From Clostridiales bacterium (GTDB taxonomy: Bacteria; Bacillota; Limnochordia; Darwinibacteriales; B1SED10-159), in contig PUOC01000199.1 of NCBI GenBank assembly GCA_003551965.1, positions 1-41,408 of the forward strand: DNA of 41,408 bases. The letters are read 5' to 3'. Below, piece after piece: positions 9,458 to 19,120 of the stretch. Positions within the stretch are counted from its first letter, which is position 1; each line of letters starts with the position of its first letter. The notes under the pieces were generated by a model. The model made no database searches. It was given only the letters and a program-made list of their open reading frames with translations, and had not been told where the DNA came from. A program made the position numbers and the translations under genes.

Positions 9458-10438
9458 TTGCTGAGGCGATTGTTGTTGGTTTTGTGTCTATGTGTTGGGA
9501 TGGCGGCTCCAGCTGCCGCCTATGGTTCCTGGGATTGGCAGGGTGAGGAGGTTGCGCCTTCCTTTGCCAACCAGCTGCAGGCGTTATTGGCAGAGTTTGA
9601 GACGTACATCGCACGGGCAGAGGCAGCCGATGCTGCCGATCCGGATTTTTTGGACGAACTTCGCGGCCTGCTGCAGAATTCCCGGGCCCTGGAGGAGCAG
9701 CTGCAGACCGCTCTGGCGCCGGCGACGGAACAACCGGCATCCCGTTGGGATCAAGCGGCTGGAACACAGGTTCAAGGTTTTTTTGGACCTAGGGGACACT
9801 GGATTTTCCGGGATGCGCTGGAAGGTACAGCACGGGATTCTACCGGGTCCAGGAATCATGGAACGGTATTGGGGCCAACACCCACTACGAGTCCGTTCGG
9901 CCGGGAAGGCGAGGCATACTACTTCAGCGGCTCCCGTCCCGACGATCACATTGATGTAGGCAATTCGCCGATTTTCGCAGGAAAGAGTCTCTTTTCATTG
10001 GTTGCCTGGATAAGGCCTACTTCTTTGGGTGTATCTCGATGGGGTACCATTATTTCCAAGCACAGCGAGTTCGCCGATGGTGAATGGTATCTTGCCGTGC
10101 GGCGCGGAGGTTTCCGCTTGGCCCATGTGGGTGATGGGGGTTTGCGGAGGAATTTGGAATGGGACTACGACGTGCCCGAAGATGAATGGACCCATGTCGC
10201 TGTCACATTTGAACGCGGCAAGGTTACGTTGTATGTCAATGGTGACGAGGTAGGTACGCAGCAGTCATCGGGCGGCACCAACACGACCACTTGGCCCGTA
10301 CTGATTGGAACCATTGCCGGCCAAGGCATGGATTCGGGTTGGAACTTCCAGGGAGCCCTTCACGATGTCCGTGTCTATGATCAAACCTTGCATCCTGGTT
10401 ATGTACGGTCGTTGGTGCCTCGTCCTACCGGCTTTTAA
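9458..10438 (+). CDS. exported LamG/concanavalin A-like domain protein (paralogue 1)
   Basis: TTG start with AAGGAG; signal peptide. LamG signatures GHWIFRDALEGTARDSTGSRNHGTV, FSLVAWIRP, DEWTHVAVTFERGKVTLYVNGDEVG, GALHDVRVYDQTL. Confidence 0.85.
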   Translation: MLRRLLLVLCLCVGMAAPAAAYGSWDWQGEEVAPSFANQLQALLAEFETYIARAEAADAADPDFLDELRGLLQNSRALEEQLQTALAPATEQPASRWDQAAGTQVQGFFGPRGHWIFRDALEGTARDSTGSRNHGTVLGPTPTTSPFGREGEAYYFSGSRPDDHIDVGNSPIFAGKSLFSLVAWIRPTSLGVSRWGTIISKHSEFADGEWYLAVRRGGFRLAHVGDGGLRRNLEWDYDVPEDEWTHVAVTFERGKVTLYVNGDEVGTQQSSGGTNTTTWPVLIGTIAGQGMDSGWNFQGALHDVRVYDQTLHPGYVRSLVPRPTGF

Positions 10439-10603
10439 AGAGACCGAGACAAAAGGGGTTCTGGCTGATACCATCGCTGGCCTCCGAAGTTGTTTTTGCT
10501 GCAGACAGGGATTCGGTCTACTTGGTCCTGCAGATCGAATGACAGCGGCCGAGTATCCGTAGGGAAACGGTTATCAAGCAAAGTTGGTGAGGAGGTATCG
10601 ACC

Positions 10604-11584
10604 GTGCAAAAACTGACGGCTATCGTACTCTTTTTCTGTCTCGTTGGTTGTTCGCTCTCAGCGCTGGCGTACGATGCTTGGGATTGGCGGGAGGATGGTG
10701 CATCCGCTGTTGCGCTCCGATTGGAACAGCTTGCTCTGGAAATGCAGTCTGTGATTGAGGCGGCTGCTGCGGCCAATGCAGCCCATCCAGACTTCTTAAG
10801 GGATCTACGTCAAACGGTCCAAGGCATGCTGGAGTTGGCGGAACGCGCTCCGGCGGATCTGCCGCTATCGGTCCGGGAACCGGCTGACCCCACGGTCCCG
10901 CGGGACACGGTCCGGGATATTATGCCCGTCGCCGTCGGATCCCCAGCGGGCCACTGGGTTTTGGATGATGCTGCCCAGGGAACAGCCCGCGATGTTTCCG
11001 GCCATGGCCATCACGGCACCGTTGTCGGCCCGCACCCTAGCACCGATCCCTTTGGGCGGGAAGGTCACGCTTACTACTTCAGCGGCACAGCCCGCCCCGA
11101 CCATCACATTGATCTGGGGAACTCGCCTAGGTTCACCGGATTGGATCGATTTTCCGTGGCCGCTTGGATACGCCCCATGGGCTTTGATTCGGAATGGAGC
11201 ACGATCATGTCCCAACACAATATTCATGGAGATGGCGAGTGGTATATCGCGGTACGCTCACGCGGCTTTCGTTTCGCTCACATAGATGGCAACGGGGTCC
11301 GCCGCAACCGCCACTTCGACTATGACGTTCCGTTGGAGGAGTGGATGCATGTGGCTGTAACCTTTGACAATGGTGCTGTGTCGTTTTATGTCAACGGCAT
11401 TGAACTAGGCACTGCAGAGGTGGGCGAGGGGACAAATGCAACAAGTTGGCCGCTTCTCATTGGCACCATCGGCGGTGACAGCTGGGGCAGAGGATGGAGT
11501 TTTTGGGGCTGTATGTATGATGTGCGTCTCTACGACTATGCCGTATCGAGCAGTGACGTTGCCTCGATGGCCGCTGTCCGCTAG
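10604..11584 (+). CDS. exported LamG/concanavalin A-like domain protein (paralogue 2)
   Basis: GTG at 10604 after GAGGAGG. Same architecture and many identical blocks as the preceding gene (FGREGxAYYFSG, DEW/EEW-HVAVTF, TSWPLLIGTI). Confidence 0.85.
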   Translation: MQKLTAIVLFFCLVGCSLSALAYDAWDWREDGASAVALRLEQLALEMQSVIEAAAAANAAHPDFLRDLRQTVQGMLELAERAPADLPLSVREPADPTVPRDTVRDIMPVAVGSPAGHWVLDDAAQGTARDVSGHGHHGTVVGPHPSTDPFGREGHAYYFSGTARPDHHIDLGNSPRFTGLDRFSVAAWIRPMGFDSEWSTIMSQHNIHGDGEWYIAVRSRGFRFAHIDGNGVRRNRHFDYDVPLEEWMHVAVTFDNGAVSFYVNGIELGTAEVGEGTNATSWPLLIGTIGGDSWGRGWSFWGCMYDVRLYDYAVSSSDVASMAAVR

Positions 11585-11655
11585 TCATCGTGAGTCGACA
11601 GGGACCCAGCGGTGGGCAGCGGAAGGCGCTTGAAAATCCAATGAGATAGGGGGCC

Positions 11656-12492
11656 ATGGCTGTGCTTGAACTACCTGAAGCCGCTGTCCTCGCCCGGCAG
11701 CTTAACGATTCGGTACGGGGGAAAACCATACGGGAGGTAGAGGCGGCCCGGACGCCCCATAAGTTTGCCTGGTATTCCGGCGATCCGGCGCACTACGCAA
11801 CACGTCTGCAGGGAACGATGATGGGTACCGCAACTTCCCGGGGCGGGATGGTGGAAACAGCGGTGAACGGCTGCGTGTTGGTGTTCGGCGAAGGCACCGG
11901 ACTGCGGTACTATGAACCGGACACCGAAAAACCGCAGAAGCATCAACTGCTGGTTACCTTTGACGATTCTTCGGCACTCGCGGCAGTTGTGCGAATGTAT
12001 GGACACCTATGGTGCTTCGCCCACGGTGCGTTTGACAGCCGTTATTATCAGATGGCGGTGGAAAAACCGTCTCCGTTGGATGACGCCTTTGATTTACCTT
12101 ACTTCCAGCGGCTCTTCTTCGATCCAACGGCAGCCAAAGCCAGTGCCAAGGCATTTCTAGCCACAGAACAGCGCATTCCCGGTCTGGGCAACGGCGTGCT
12201 TCAAGATATCTTATTTGCGGCGAAAATCCACCCCAAGCGAAAGGTCTCGACTCTTTCAGCCCAAGAGCGGGAGTATCTATTCTATGCCCTGAAAACTGTA
12301 TTAGACGAAATGCAGGTCAAGGGCGGCCGGGATACCGAAAAGGATCTGTGGGGGCAGACAGGCGGTTATGTGACGAAAATGAGCCGCCACACCGTCGGCT
12401 CCCCTTGTCCGCTGTGCGATCGGGCCATTGTGAAAGCAAACTATCTAGGAGGAAGCGTATATTACTGTGGAAGCTGCCAGCGGCTGGATTGA
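11656..12492 (+). CDS. Fpg/Nei-family DNA glycosylase-like protein with zinc finger
   Basis: LELPEAAVLARQL, FLATEQRIPGLGNGVLQDILFAAKIHPKRK, GGRDTEKDLWG, and C-terminal CPLC-x16-CGSC zinc finger. Confidence 0.92.
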   Translation: MAVLELPEAAVLARQLNDSVRGKTIREVEAARTPHKFAWYSGDPAHYATRLQGTMMGTATSRGGMVETAVNGCVLVFGEGTGLRYYEPDTEKPQKHQLLVTFDDSSALAAVVRMYGHLWCFAHGAFDSRYYQMAVEKPSPLDDAFDLPYFQRLFFDPTAAKASAKAFLATEQRIPGLGNGVLQDILFAAKIHPKRKVSTLSAQEREYLFYALKTVLDEMQVKGGRDTEKDLWGQTGGYVTKMSRHTVGSPCPLCDRAIVKANYLGGSVYYCGSCQRLD

Positions 12493-12518
12493 CGCACAAG
12501 TAACGAGAACAAGGGGCA

Positions 12519-12542
12519 AGGGGGCCTAGCGGGCCTCCTTTT
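12519..12542 (+). terminator. intrinsic terminator after the Fpg-family gene
   Basis: AGGGGGCC-tagcg-GGCCTCCT followed by TTT; 8-bp stem with one GU. Confidence 0.68.
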
Positions 12543-12890
12543 CCTCGTACCTGGGCTGTGACGGAACCTTTTAGGCTGGGTTGGAGCGCTAGGAAGGCTC
12601 AGGGGACAGCATTTTGACTTGTTCCTTTTGGCGGCGAGGGGTATCGCTTCTGCGGAGGAGCACACTTGCCATGTACCCTGGATCAGGCAGAATCGGGGCT
12701 CTGCCTTTGAGAACCAGCATCCCTTAGGTCCCCGCACAGGCCGAACCTGCATGGGTTTGCGGTGATGGCTATTCTATACACCAAACCGCAACCCGCGGGC
12801 GCAGTCGAATGCGTTGCCTCTGTTCAACGCGGAATTAAGAGGATACAGAAGATGAAGAAAGAAGCGCAGGGAACATGAGGGAGGAGTGGC

Positions 12891-14615
12891 ATGGAAATGG
12901 TGAAGGACCATCGCAACATCCGGCATGGAGATCGCCTGCCGTGTGAGGGGTACTGCGATCAACCCTATGTTGTACAAACCAATGACGGCAACTGGCTTTG
13001 TGTTATGACCACTGGCCCTGGCCCCGAGGGTGATTGTCGTCAACACGTGGCAGCCACGGTCAGCTCCGATCAGGGAAGAACATGGTCGCAGCTCATAGAC
13101 ATTGAGCCCATGGGCCCGCCGGAGGCTTCGTGGGCCATGCCGTTGAAGACACCCAGTGGAAGAGTGTATGTGTTTTATACCTACAACAAGGACAATGTGC
13201 AGAAATTGCCGGGATGGGCATCACCGGGTCGCCATCGAGTAGACACCCTAGGTCATCTTGCATACAAGTATTCCGATGACCACGGACGGACTTGGTCTCG
13301 CCAGCGCTACTATGTGCCCATGCGCAAGATGACAATCGATTATGAGAATGGCTATGGCGGCGAAGTTATGTTTTTCTGGGGCGTGGGCAAGCCCATCATC
13401 CACGGGAATATCGTGTACTTGGGTGTTGCCAAAGTAGGTGACTTCAACAGCGTTGGCTTTATGGCGGAGTCGGAAGGTGTTTTCCTTAAGAGTAACAACA
13501 TTCTGGAGGAGTTGGACCCCGGGAAGATCCACTGGGAAACTTTGCCCGACGGTGATATGGGCCTTAGGTCTCCTAAGGGGCCGATAGCGGATGAAAATAA
13601 CGTCGCCGCCTTAAGCGATGGAAGCCTGTACGCGACATATCGGACCATGGAAGGCCGCAGTGGCCAAGCATACAGCAGGGATGGGGGATACACCTGGGAG
13701 GACCGGCAGTATGCCTCGTACTCTCCAGGCGGTCGATGGCTTAAGCATCCGCGCGCAGCTACTTTCGTGCGCAAATGCAGCCATGGCCGATTCATCCTCT
13801 GGTTCCACAATCATGGCCGCCGCTGGTACCAGGACCGCAACCCCGCCTGGATCGCCGGCGGCGTTGAACGCGATGGGTATATCCACTGGTCACAGCCGGA
13901 GATCTGCCTTTACGACGACAACCCAGAGACACGAATCAGTTATCCGGACTTCATTGAGGAAGATGGCCACTATTTCGTTACAGAGACACAGAAGACAATC
14001 GCCCGCTGTCACAGAATGGATGGCAGCCTTTTGGAAGGGATGTGGAGCCAGATGGAAGATACGGCCTGCACACCCCGTCGGCCGGAACCGCACCTTACAG
14101 TATCTGGTTGCCAGCCGGGAACAAAGATCACCGCGGGCACAATCCCGAGATTGGAAGAGGGCCGGGGTTTTGCCTTGGAGTTGTGGCTGAACATGCGCGG
14201 CCTAGGAATGGAGGGCATGTTGTGCAGTACCTTAGACGAGTCAAATAAGGGCATCGAAGTCAGGACGACAATACGCGGGACACTGCAATTGACGTTGTCA
14301 AACGGCGAAGTATCGCTGTGCGGAGAGACCGATACCGGGCTACTGCGCCGAGGAGCATGGCAACATGTGGTTCTGAACGTGGACGGCGGTTCCAGAATCA
14401 TGAGTTTTGTGGTAGACGGCGTTTTATGTGACGGCGGGGACATTCGTGACCGGGGTTGGTACCGCATTCCTAAGGAGCTCGTGGATGTCAATGGCGCGAG
14501 TCGTCTAACCATGGGCTTTTTTAAGGGAGAACTCGGACAAGTGAACATCTACGATCGTTATCTGCGTACCTACGAGGCAGTAGGCAATTATCGGACGGGC
14601 AGACAGTCAACGTGA
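12891..14615 (+). CDS. BNR/Asp-box sialidase-like protein with C-terminal LamG-like region
   Basis: Asp-box repeats SSDQGRTWS, YSDDHGRTWS, YSRDGGYTWE. C-terminal GFALELWLNMRG...RRGAWQHVVLNVDGG...GFFKGELGQVNIYDRYL is LamG-like. No signal peptide visible. Confidence 0.85.
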   Translation: MEMVKDHRNIRHGDRLPCEGYCDQPYVVQTNDGNWLCVMTTGPGPEGDCRQHVAATVSSDQGRTWSQLIDIEPMGPPEASWAMPLKTPSGRVYVFYTYNKDNVQKLPGWASPGRHRVDTLGHLAYKYSDDHGRTWSRQRYYVPMRKMTIDYENGYGGEVMFFWGVGKPIIHGNIVYLGVAKVGDFNSVGFMAESEGVFLKSNNILEELDPGKIHWETLPDGDMGLRSPKGPIADENNVAALSDGSLYATYRTMEGRSGQAYSRDGGYTWEDRQYASYSPGGRWLKHPRAATFVRKCSHGRFILWFHNHGRRWYQDRNPAWIAGGVERDGYIHWSQPEICLYDDNPETRISYPDFIEEDGHYFVTETQKTIARCHRMDGSLLEGMWSQMEDTACTPRRPEPHLTVSGCQPGTKITAGTIPRLEEGRGFALELWLNMRGLGMEGMLCSTLDESNKGIEVRTTIRGTLQLTLSNGEVSLCGETDTGLLRRGAWQHVVLNVDGGSRIMSFVVDGVLCDGGDIRDRGWYRIPKELVDVNGASRLTMGFFKGELGQVNIYDRYLRTYEAVGNYRTGRQST

Positions 14616-14895
14616 GAGCTGCGTGACCAGCATACCGTTTCCGACCAGCGTTTTTTCTGCGCGTGCATAAACACTGGTATGTTCACCAGTTCTCGATGCA
14701 ACCAGGCGTCTTACAGGGCCCAAGAACAGAAGCAAAAGGGCCAACCCGCTCGCGGCGCAGGTTACCCGCTGCTGTACTGAGAGGAACACCTCAGTCGCAA
14801 GACAGCGCTGCAACGCAAGGGTTGACCCAAGTCCGTCATATCGCATAGGAATCATATCCGTGACGCTGTCCGTTTCAGGGGAACGGGGCCTCGGA

Positions 14896-15435
14896 TCAAG
14901 ACACGTCTTTTGACGCCTTAGTGCAGGGAAGATAATAGTCCAGGATGACGCGGCCCTCGGCATCTGGGTTTGTGAAGCGGGGACAGTTATACAGCTCCAT
15001 ACTCCAGCCGCCGGCGCTGCTATCATAGACATACCCCTGTTCTTTCATGGCAGCCTCGGCCAGTTGGTAGGCTTGGGAGTAGATGCTCGTTTCCGGACCC
15101 TTTACCCACGACACAGCCGCCGTGCAGGGGGCCACATCTCGATGCTCGAAGCCGTCGGGCACCGGTGTGCCTGGCTCCACCAGCTTGCCGACAATATATA
15201 GAAACTGTTGGGTGCTCTCATCCCATTCGGCCATCCAACCCACATAGGCGTCGTCAATGGAGACATCCTGGAGCTGGTCCAGTGCAGCCATGGTTCCATC
15301 GGAAAAACACTGCTCCCAGAGTTTGGGAAGCGGGTTGTCCGGTCCTTGGACATCTTTAAACAGCGGCCGCATACCCTTACCCACCACACGCATGGCCGGC
15401 ATCTCACGAACTTCCCATTGGATTACCTTGGACAC
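14896..15435 (-). CDS. GyrI-like / AraC effector-binding-domain protein
   Basis: VREMPAMRVVGKGMRP...LPKLWEQCF...DDAYVGWMAEWDE...EHRDVAPCTAAVSWVKGP...GGWSMELYNCPRF is the AraC_E_bind/GyrI pattern. Confidence 0.85.
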   Translation of the reverse strand: MSKVIQWEVREMPAMRVVGKGMRPLFKDVQGPDNPLPKLWEQCFSDGTMAALDQLQDVSIDDAYVGWMAEWDESTQQFLYIVGKLVEPGTPVPDGFEHRDVAPCTAAVSWVKGPETSIYSQAYQLAEAAMKEQGYVYDSSAGGWSMELYNCPRFTNPDAEGRVILDYYLPCTKASKDVS

Positions 15436-15601
15436 AGCACTATCCCCTTTCCACAGCGGAGAATTTATGCTTCTAGTGTACTCTGGGAGGCCGCGGAAGT
15501 AAATGGTTTTGTTAACGGCGGCCGCTACTGTGAGGGTTCCTGTGGGCAGCGGGTCCGGCCAACACCCGCACGTCCCGGGAAAGGGCGCCGACAGTAGAAA
15601 A

Positions 15602-15632
15602 CCGCCAAGCTCTGGCCAGCAGGGCTTGACGG
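15602..15632. terminator. hairpin downstream of the ferritin-like gene, no T-tract
   Basis: CCGcCAAGCTCT-ggccagc-AGGGCTTGaCGG. Confidence 0.42.
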
Positions 15633-15682
15633 ATCGACACCTGGGTTATTACACCGCCCAACACAAGGCGACACCCAAGATT

Positions 15683-16156
15683 CTACCGAAAATCCAAATA
15701 GGGATACCATTCTTCAGGGCGCTGCAAGAGCTGGAGAAGCCGCCATATGATCAGCCGATGGGACTCTTCTTCGTCGACCAGCCGCAGGAATGCTTTCTTC
15801 TCTTCATCGGAGCCGGCGTTTTGCGCCATCTCTGTGTAGACCGCAATGCTTTTCTTTTCGAACTCTAAGGCCATTTCATAGGCTTCCAGGTAATTTTGCT
15901 TTTGGTCCAAGGTTTCGCGATCAATGGTCTGTGGTGGGAATATCTTCCTGGCATCCTCCATGGGGTCTTTGGTTTCAAAGTCGTATTTACCCAGTTCTTT
16001 CATGCGCAGAATTGCTTGGTAGTGGCGCTCTTCATCGGCAGCCAGAGAACGGAACAGTTTCTCGGTCTGTCTATCCTTGGTGGCGTCGGCATACTTCAGG
16101 TAAAAGGCGCGGCCGTCTTCTTCATTCTGCAGGGCAATGTCCAGCACATTGGCCAT
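15683..16156 (-). CDS. ferritin-like / rubrerythrin-domain protein
   Basis: Di-iron carboxylate helices: ALQNEEDGRAFYLKYAD, LAADEERHYQAIL, ALEFEKKSIAVYTEMA, LVDEEESHRLII. Confidence 0.9.
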   Translation of the reverse strand: MANVLDIALQNEEDGRAFYLKYADATKDRQTEKLFRSLAADEERHYQAILRMKELGKYDFETKDPMEDARKIFPPQTIDRETLDQKQNYLEAYEMALEFEKKSIAVYTEMAQNAGSDEEKKAFLRLVDEEESHRLIIWRLLQLLQRPEEWYPYLDFR

Positions 16157-16200
16157 GACTATACCTCCTCTTTAGGATTCTGGAATATCTTCCCGTGGGG

Positions 16201-16653
16201 CTAAAAAAGAATACGCATTACTGTGGCCGGCTCGATGCGGAACTTCGCGCCGTGCCCTTCATAGAAACCATGGGCTTGGATCATATGGATATTGAGGGCA
16301 GAAAAGGAGAGGCGCTGCCCGGTCTTCTGGTCTGTTACCGACACCATAACCTTAGGAGCGGTGTGGTTGTCCCGGAAGGGACAGGGAATTCCACCCTTGT
16401 GCTCTTCCGCCACAACGTCGTAGCGCCGTTCTACTTCCACCGCCTGACCTAATCCTTTGCGGCCCTCGGTGTAGAAGAATTGGAGTCTCCCGGCGATGTC
16501 GCCGTGGGTAGTACCCAATTGGGTGACTAGGGCGTCGTCAGCCTCTAGAATGTCCATGAGCTGGCGGGTGTCCGAACCTAAGAACCCAAAGGCCGCCAGG
16601 GATCCCGAGCGCATGTTTTCTTGAATTGCATGTAGTTCGGGGGTTTGTTTCAC
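16201..16653 (-). CDS. conserved hypothetical protein
   Basis: SGSLAAFGFLGSDTRQLMDILEADDALVTQLGTTHGDIAGRLQFF...IPCPFRDN...FSALNIHMIQAHGFYEGHGAKFRIEP; coherent ORF with GGGGAG upstream, resembling a Firmicutes hypothetical family. Confidence 0.6.
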   Translation of the reverse strand: MKQTPELHAIQENMRSGSLAAFGFLGSDTRQLMDILEADDALVTQLGTTHGDIAGRLQFFYTEGRKGLGQAVEVERRYDVVAEEHKGGIPCPFRDNHTAPKVMVSVTDQKTGQRLSFSALNIHMIQAHGFYEGHGAKFRIEPATVMRILF

Positions 16654-16728
16654 AAAAGCTGCTCCCCTTTCTAGCCTCTGCGGCTGTGGTGTGGGAAACC
16701 GAGCCGTATGCGCAGCAGCGGCCGATTC

Positions 16729-17829
16729 CTACGTGAATTTGTCATAGAAAACTTCGTCTTCCGTTAGGCCGATCCCCGTCAGGACGTTGATGCAGGCGTT
16801 GATCATACCTGGGCTTCCGCAGAGATAGGCCTGTTTGTTAACGGGGGTTTCGACATATTTGGCCACCACATCGGTGATCAGGCCAACGTCTCCCTGCCAT
16901 GCGTCTTCGGGGGCGGGGTTTGACAGGGCGGGAATATAGCGGAAATTCGGATAGCGTTTTTCCAGGTCCTGGAACAGCTCCACATAGTAGAGGTCCTTTT
17001 TTGTTACAGCTCCGAAGAAAAATGTCATGTTCTTCTCCAGCCCTTGTTCTAGGATATCGAATACCAGAGATTTGATCGGCGCCAAGCCCGAACCGCCTGC
17101 AATAAAGACCAGGTCATCGGCGCCGTCCCGCAGGTAAAAGTCTCCAAACGGCCCGCGCAGAGTGATGGTATCTCCTTCTTTGACATGCTCATGCATGAAG
17201 GTCGTGCAGATGCCGTTGGGAACCAGGCGGATAATGAGATCGACAAAGCCCTTGTCCGAGGGCACAGAAGAGATGGAATATGCCCTCGAAACCGATTCTG
17301 TGACACTGCCGTAGGGTTTGGAATCGATCTGTACATACTGGCCCGGTTTGAAAGCCAGTTCTGCCGGTTCCTCCAGGGCGAAACGGAACTCCTTGATGTC
17401 ATGGGTAAGATCGGTAATTTTTTCTATCCGCGCTTGGTACTGCTCGATATTGAACAGCTCTTCCGGGATATGGATCTCGAGGTCGTGCTTGATCTTGATC
17501 TGGCAGGAGAGACGGACGCCTTCATTGACCTGTTCTTCGCTGAGGTACGGTTCCTCCGTCGGCAGCACAGGCCCAACATCGGAAGCTACCTGTACGGTAC
17601 ATAAGCCGCAGGTTGCCTTGCCGCCGCAGGCAGAGGGGATGAAGATCCTGTTGGCTGCCAAGGCACTGAGAAGCGTCGATCCGCCGTTTACAGTCATCTG
17701 TCTGTTGCCGCCATTGATATCGATCACGCACTCACCATAGTCGTTCAAAAACCGATCGGCGATAACCACAACTACGGCGAGAGCACTGGAGATCAGGGAG
17801 ATGCTGAGTACAGTTTGCACGATTTCCAT
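16729..17829 (-). CDS. nqrF: Na+-translocating NADH:quinone reductase subunit F
   Basis: N-terminal TM; 2Fe-2S motif SACGGKATCGLCTVQV...LSCQ; FAD motif RAYSISS; GGSGLAPIKS; YLCGSPGMI. ATG 17829 after AAGGAG. Confidence 0.9.
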   Translation of the reverse strand: MEIVQTVLSISLISSALAVVVVIADRFLNDYGECVIDINGGNRQMTVNGGSTLLSALAANRIFIPSACGGKATCGLCTVQVASDVGPVLPTEEPYLSEEQVNEGVRLSCQIKIKHDLEIHIPEELFNIEQYQARIEKITDLTHDIKEFRFALEEPAELAFKPGQYVQIDSKPYGSVTESVSRAYSISSVPSDKGFVDLIIRLVPNGICTTFMHEHVKEGDTITLRGPFGDFYLRDGADDLVFIAGGSGLAPIKSLVFDILEQGLEKNMTFFFGAVTKKDLYYVELFQDLEKRYPNFRYIPALSNPAPEDAWQGDVGLITDVVAKYVETPVNKQAYLCGSPGMINACINVLTGIGLTEDEVFYDKFT

Positions 17830-17855
17830 AGACGGAACTCCTTCCATTGTGGCCG

Positions 17856-18455
17856 CTATTGAATCATCAGGGTTCCGGCGAAGCCGATAAACGCCAGAGC
17901 CATGATTCCCGTGATAATGAACGTAATGCCGGGACCGCCCAAGCCTATGGGCAGCTTATTTCTGGCGATCTTCTCTCGGATGGCTGCCAGTGCGCATATG
18001 GCCAGCCACCAGCCCAGCCCGCTGCCCAAACCGAAAAATACGGTCTGCAGAGCCGTGTAATCCCGGATTACCATGAAGAGGCTGATTCCCAGAATAGAGC
18101 AGTTGACGGTGATCAGTGGCAGAAATATGCCCAGCTTAACGTGCAATTCCGGCAGATAGCGATCAAGAGCCATTTCAATGATCTGCACCGAGGCGGCAAT
18201 GACCACGATGAACAGGATGAACCGCAGATACTCGAGGCCCAAAGGGGCAATGACATAATGGTAAAGGAACCAGTTCAATATGGTGGTGACAAGCATGACA
18301 AGGCTGACGGCTTTTCCCAGCCCCGAGGCGGTTTTGTACTCATTGGATACGGAGATGAAAGGGCACATACCTAAGAAATTGGCCAGTACCATGTTGCTGG
18401 TAAAAATCGCGGCGAGCAATATGACGATGGGATGGATAGCTGCAGGGGTTCCCAT
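17856..18455 (-). CDS. nqrE: NQR subunit E (RnfA/NqrE family)
   Basis: IFTSNMVLANFLGMCPFISVSNEYKTASGLGKAVSLVM...ITVNCSILGISLF. True start 18455 with AGGAGG; the supplied ORF is over-extended. Confidence 0.93.
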   Translation of the reverse strand: MGTPAAIHPIVILLAAIFTSNMVLANFLGMCPFISVSNEYKTASGLGKAVSLVMLVTTILNWFLYHYVIAPLGLEYLRFILFIVVIAASVQIIEMALDRYLPELHVKLGIFLPLITVNCSILGISLFMVIRDYTALQTVFFGLGSGLGWWLAICALAAIREKIARNKLPIGLGGPGITFIITGIMALAFIGFAGTLMIQ

Positions 18456-18469
18456 ATGAATGCGACCTC

Positions 18470-19120
18470 CTAACGACTGGCCTGCTGGCCAACGGAACTC
18501 GCCGGCGGCGCAGGTTTTTGAGTTTGTTGTCGGGACAGCTGCATGGCGGATGCGGCCCAGACCATCAGCCCAATGATGAAAAAGGCAGCCGGCGGCATGA
18601 CCATAATGGTCCACGTTTCAAATCCGGCAAAATTGACATTGAAGCCCAGGATGGTACCGAAGCCCAACAGCTCACGGATGAAGCTGATAAACAGAATGAC
18701 CAATGTATAACCAACACCGGCCAGAAAACCATCGGCCATGGCCAGCAGGGGCGGGTTCTTTTGTGCGAAGGCCTCGGCCCGGCCCATGATGATGCAGTTG
18801 GTGATGATAAGCCCCACATAGGGCCCTAAAGCACGGCTGACTTCGGGCAGCTGTGCCTGGATAGTAATATCCACGAGGATGACAAAGGCGGCAATGATAA
18901 ATACCTGGGTTATCATCCGGACACGATGGGGAATGAAACTGCGCAGCAGGGAAATGGTCAAGCTAGAGAAGGAAATAACGAAGATCAAACCCAGCCCCAT
19001 GACAAGGGTGTTGATCATCAGGTTGGTCACGGCTAGGATCGAACAGATGCCGAGAATTTGGCGGAGAACTTGGTTCTCGTTCCAGAGGTTGCGTTTGAAA
19101 ATGAGTTTCAATTGATCCAT
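18470..19120 (-). CDS. nqrD: NQR subunit D (RnfE/NqrD family)
   Basis: KRNLWNENQVLRQILGICSILAVTN...GPYVGLIITNCIIMGRAEAFAQKNPP...RELLGFGTILGF. Confidence 0.93.
   Translation of the reverse strand: MDQLKLIFKRNLWNENQVLRQILGICSILAVTNLMINTLVMGLGLIFVISFSSLTISLLRSFIPHRVRMITQVFIIAAFVILVDITIQAQLPEVSRALGPYVGLIITNCIIMGRAEAFAQKNPPLLAMADGFLAGVGYTLVILFISFIRELLGFGTILGFNVNFAGFETWTIMVMPPAAFFIIGLMVWAASAMQLSRQQTQKPAPPASSVGQQASR

Noticed and set aside
9018-9767. 249-aa minus-strand ORF
   Set aside because: Pro/Arg-rich, no recognisable domain, overlaps the promoter and start of the well-supported LamG gene on the other strand.
14607-15032. 141-aa minus-strand ORF
   Set aside because: Overlaps the GyrI-like gene in another frame on the same strand and has no recognisable domain.
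18456-18614. N-terminal extension of NqrE; likewise NqrC extension 19714-20070
   Set aside because: Both overlap neighbouring nqr genes out of frame; internal ATGs have good RBS and match family N-termini.
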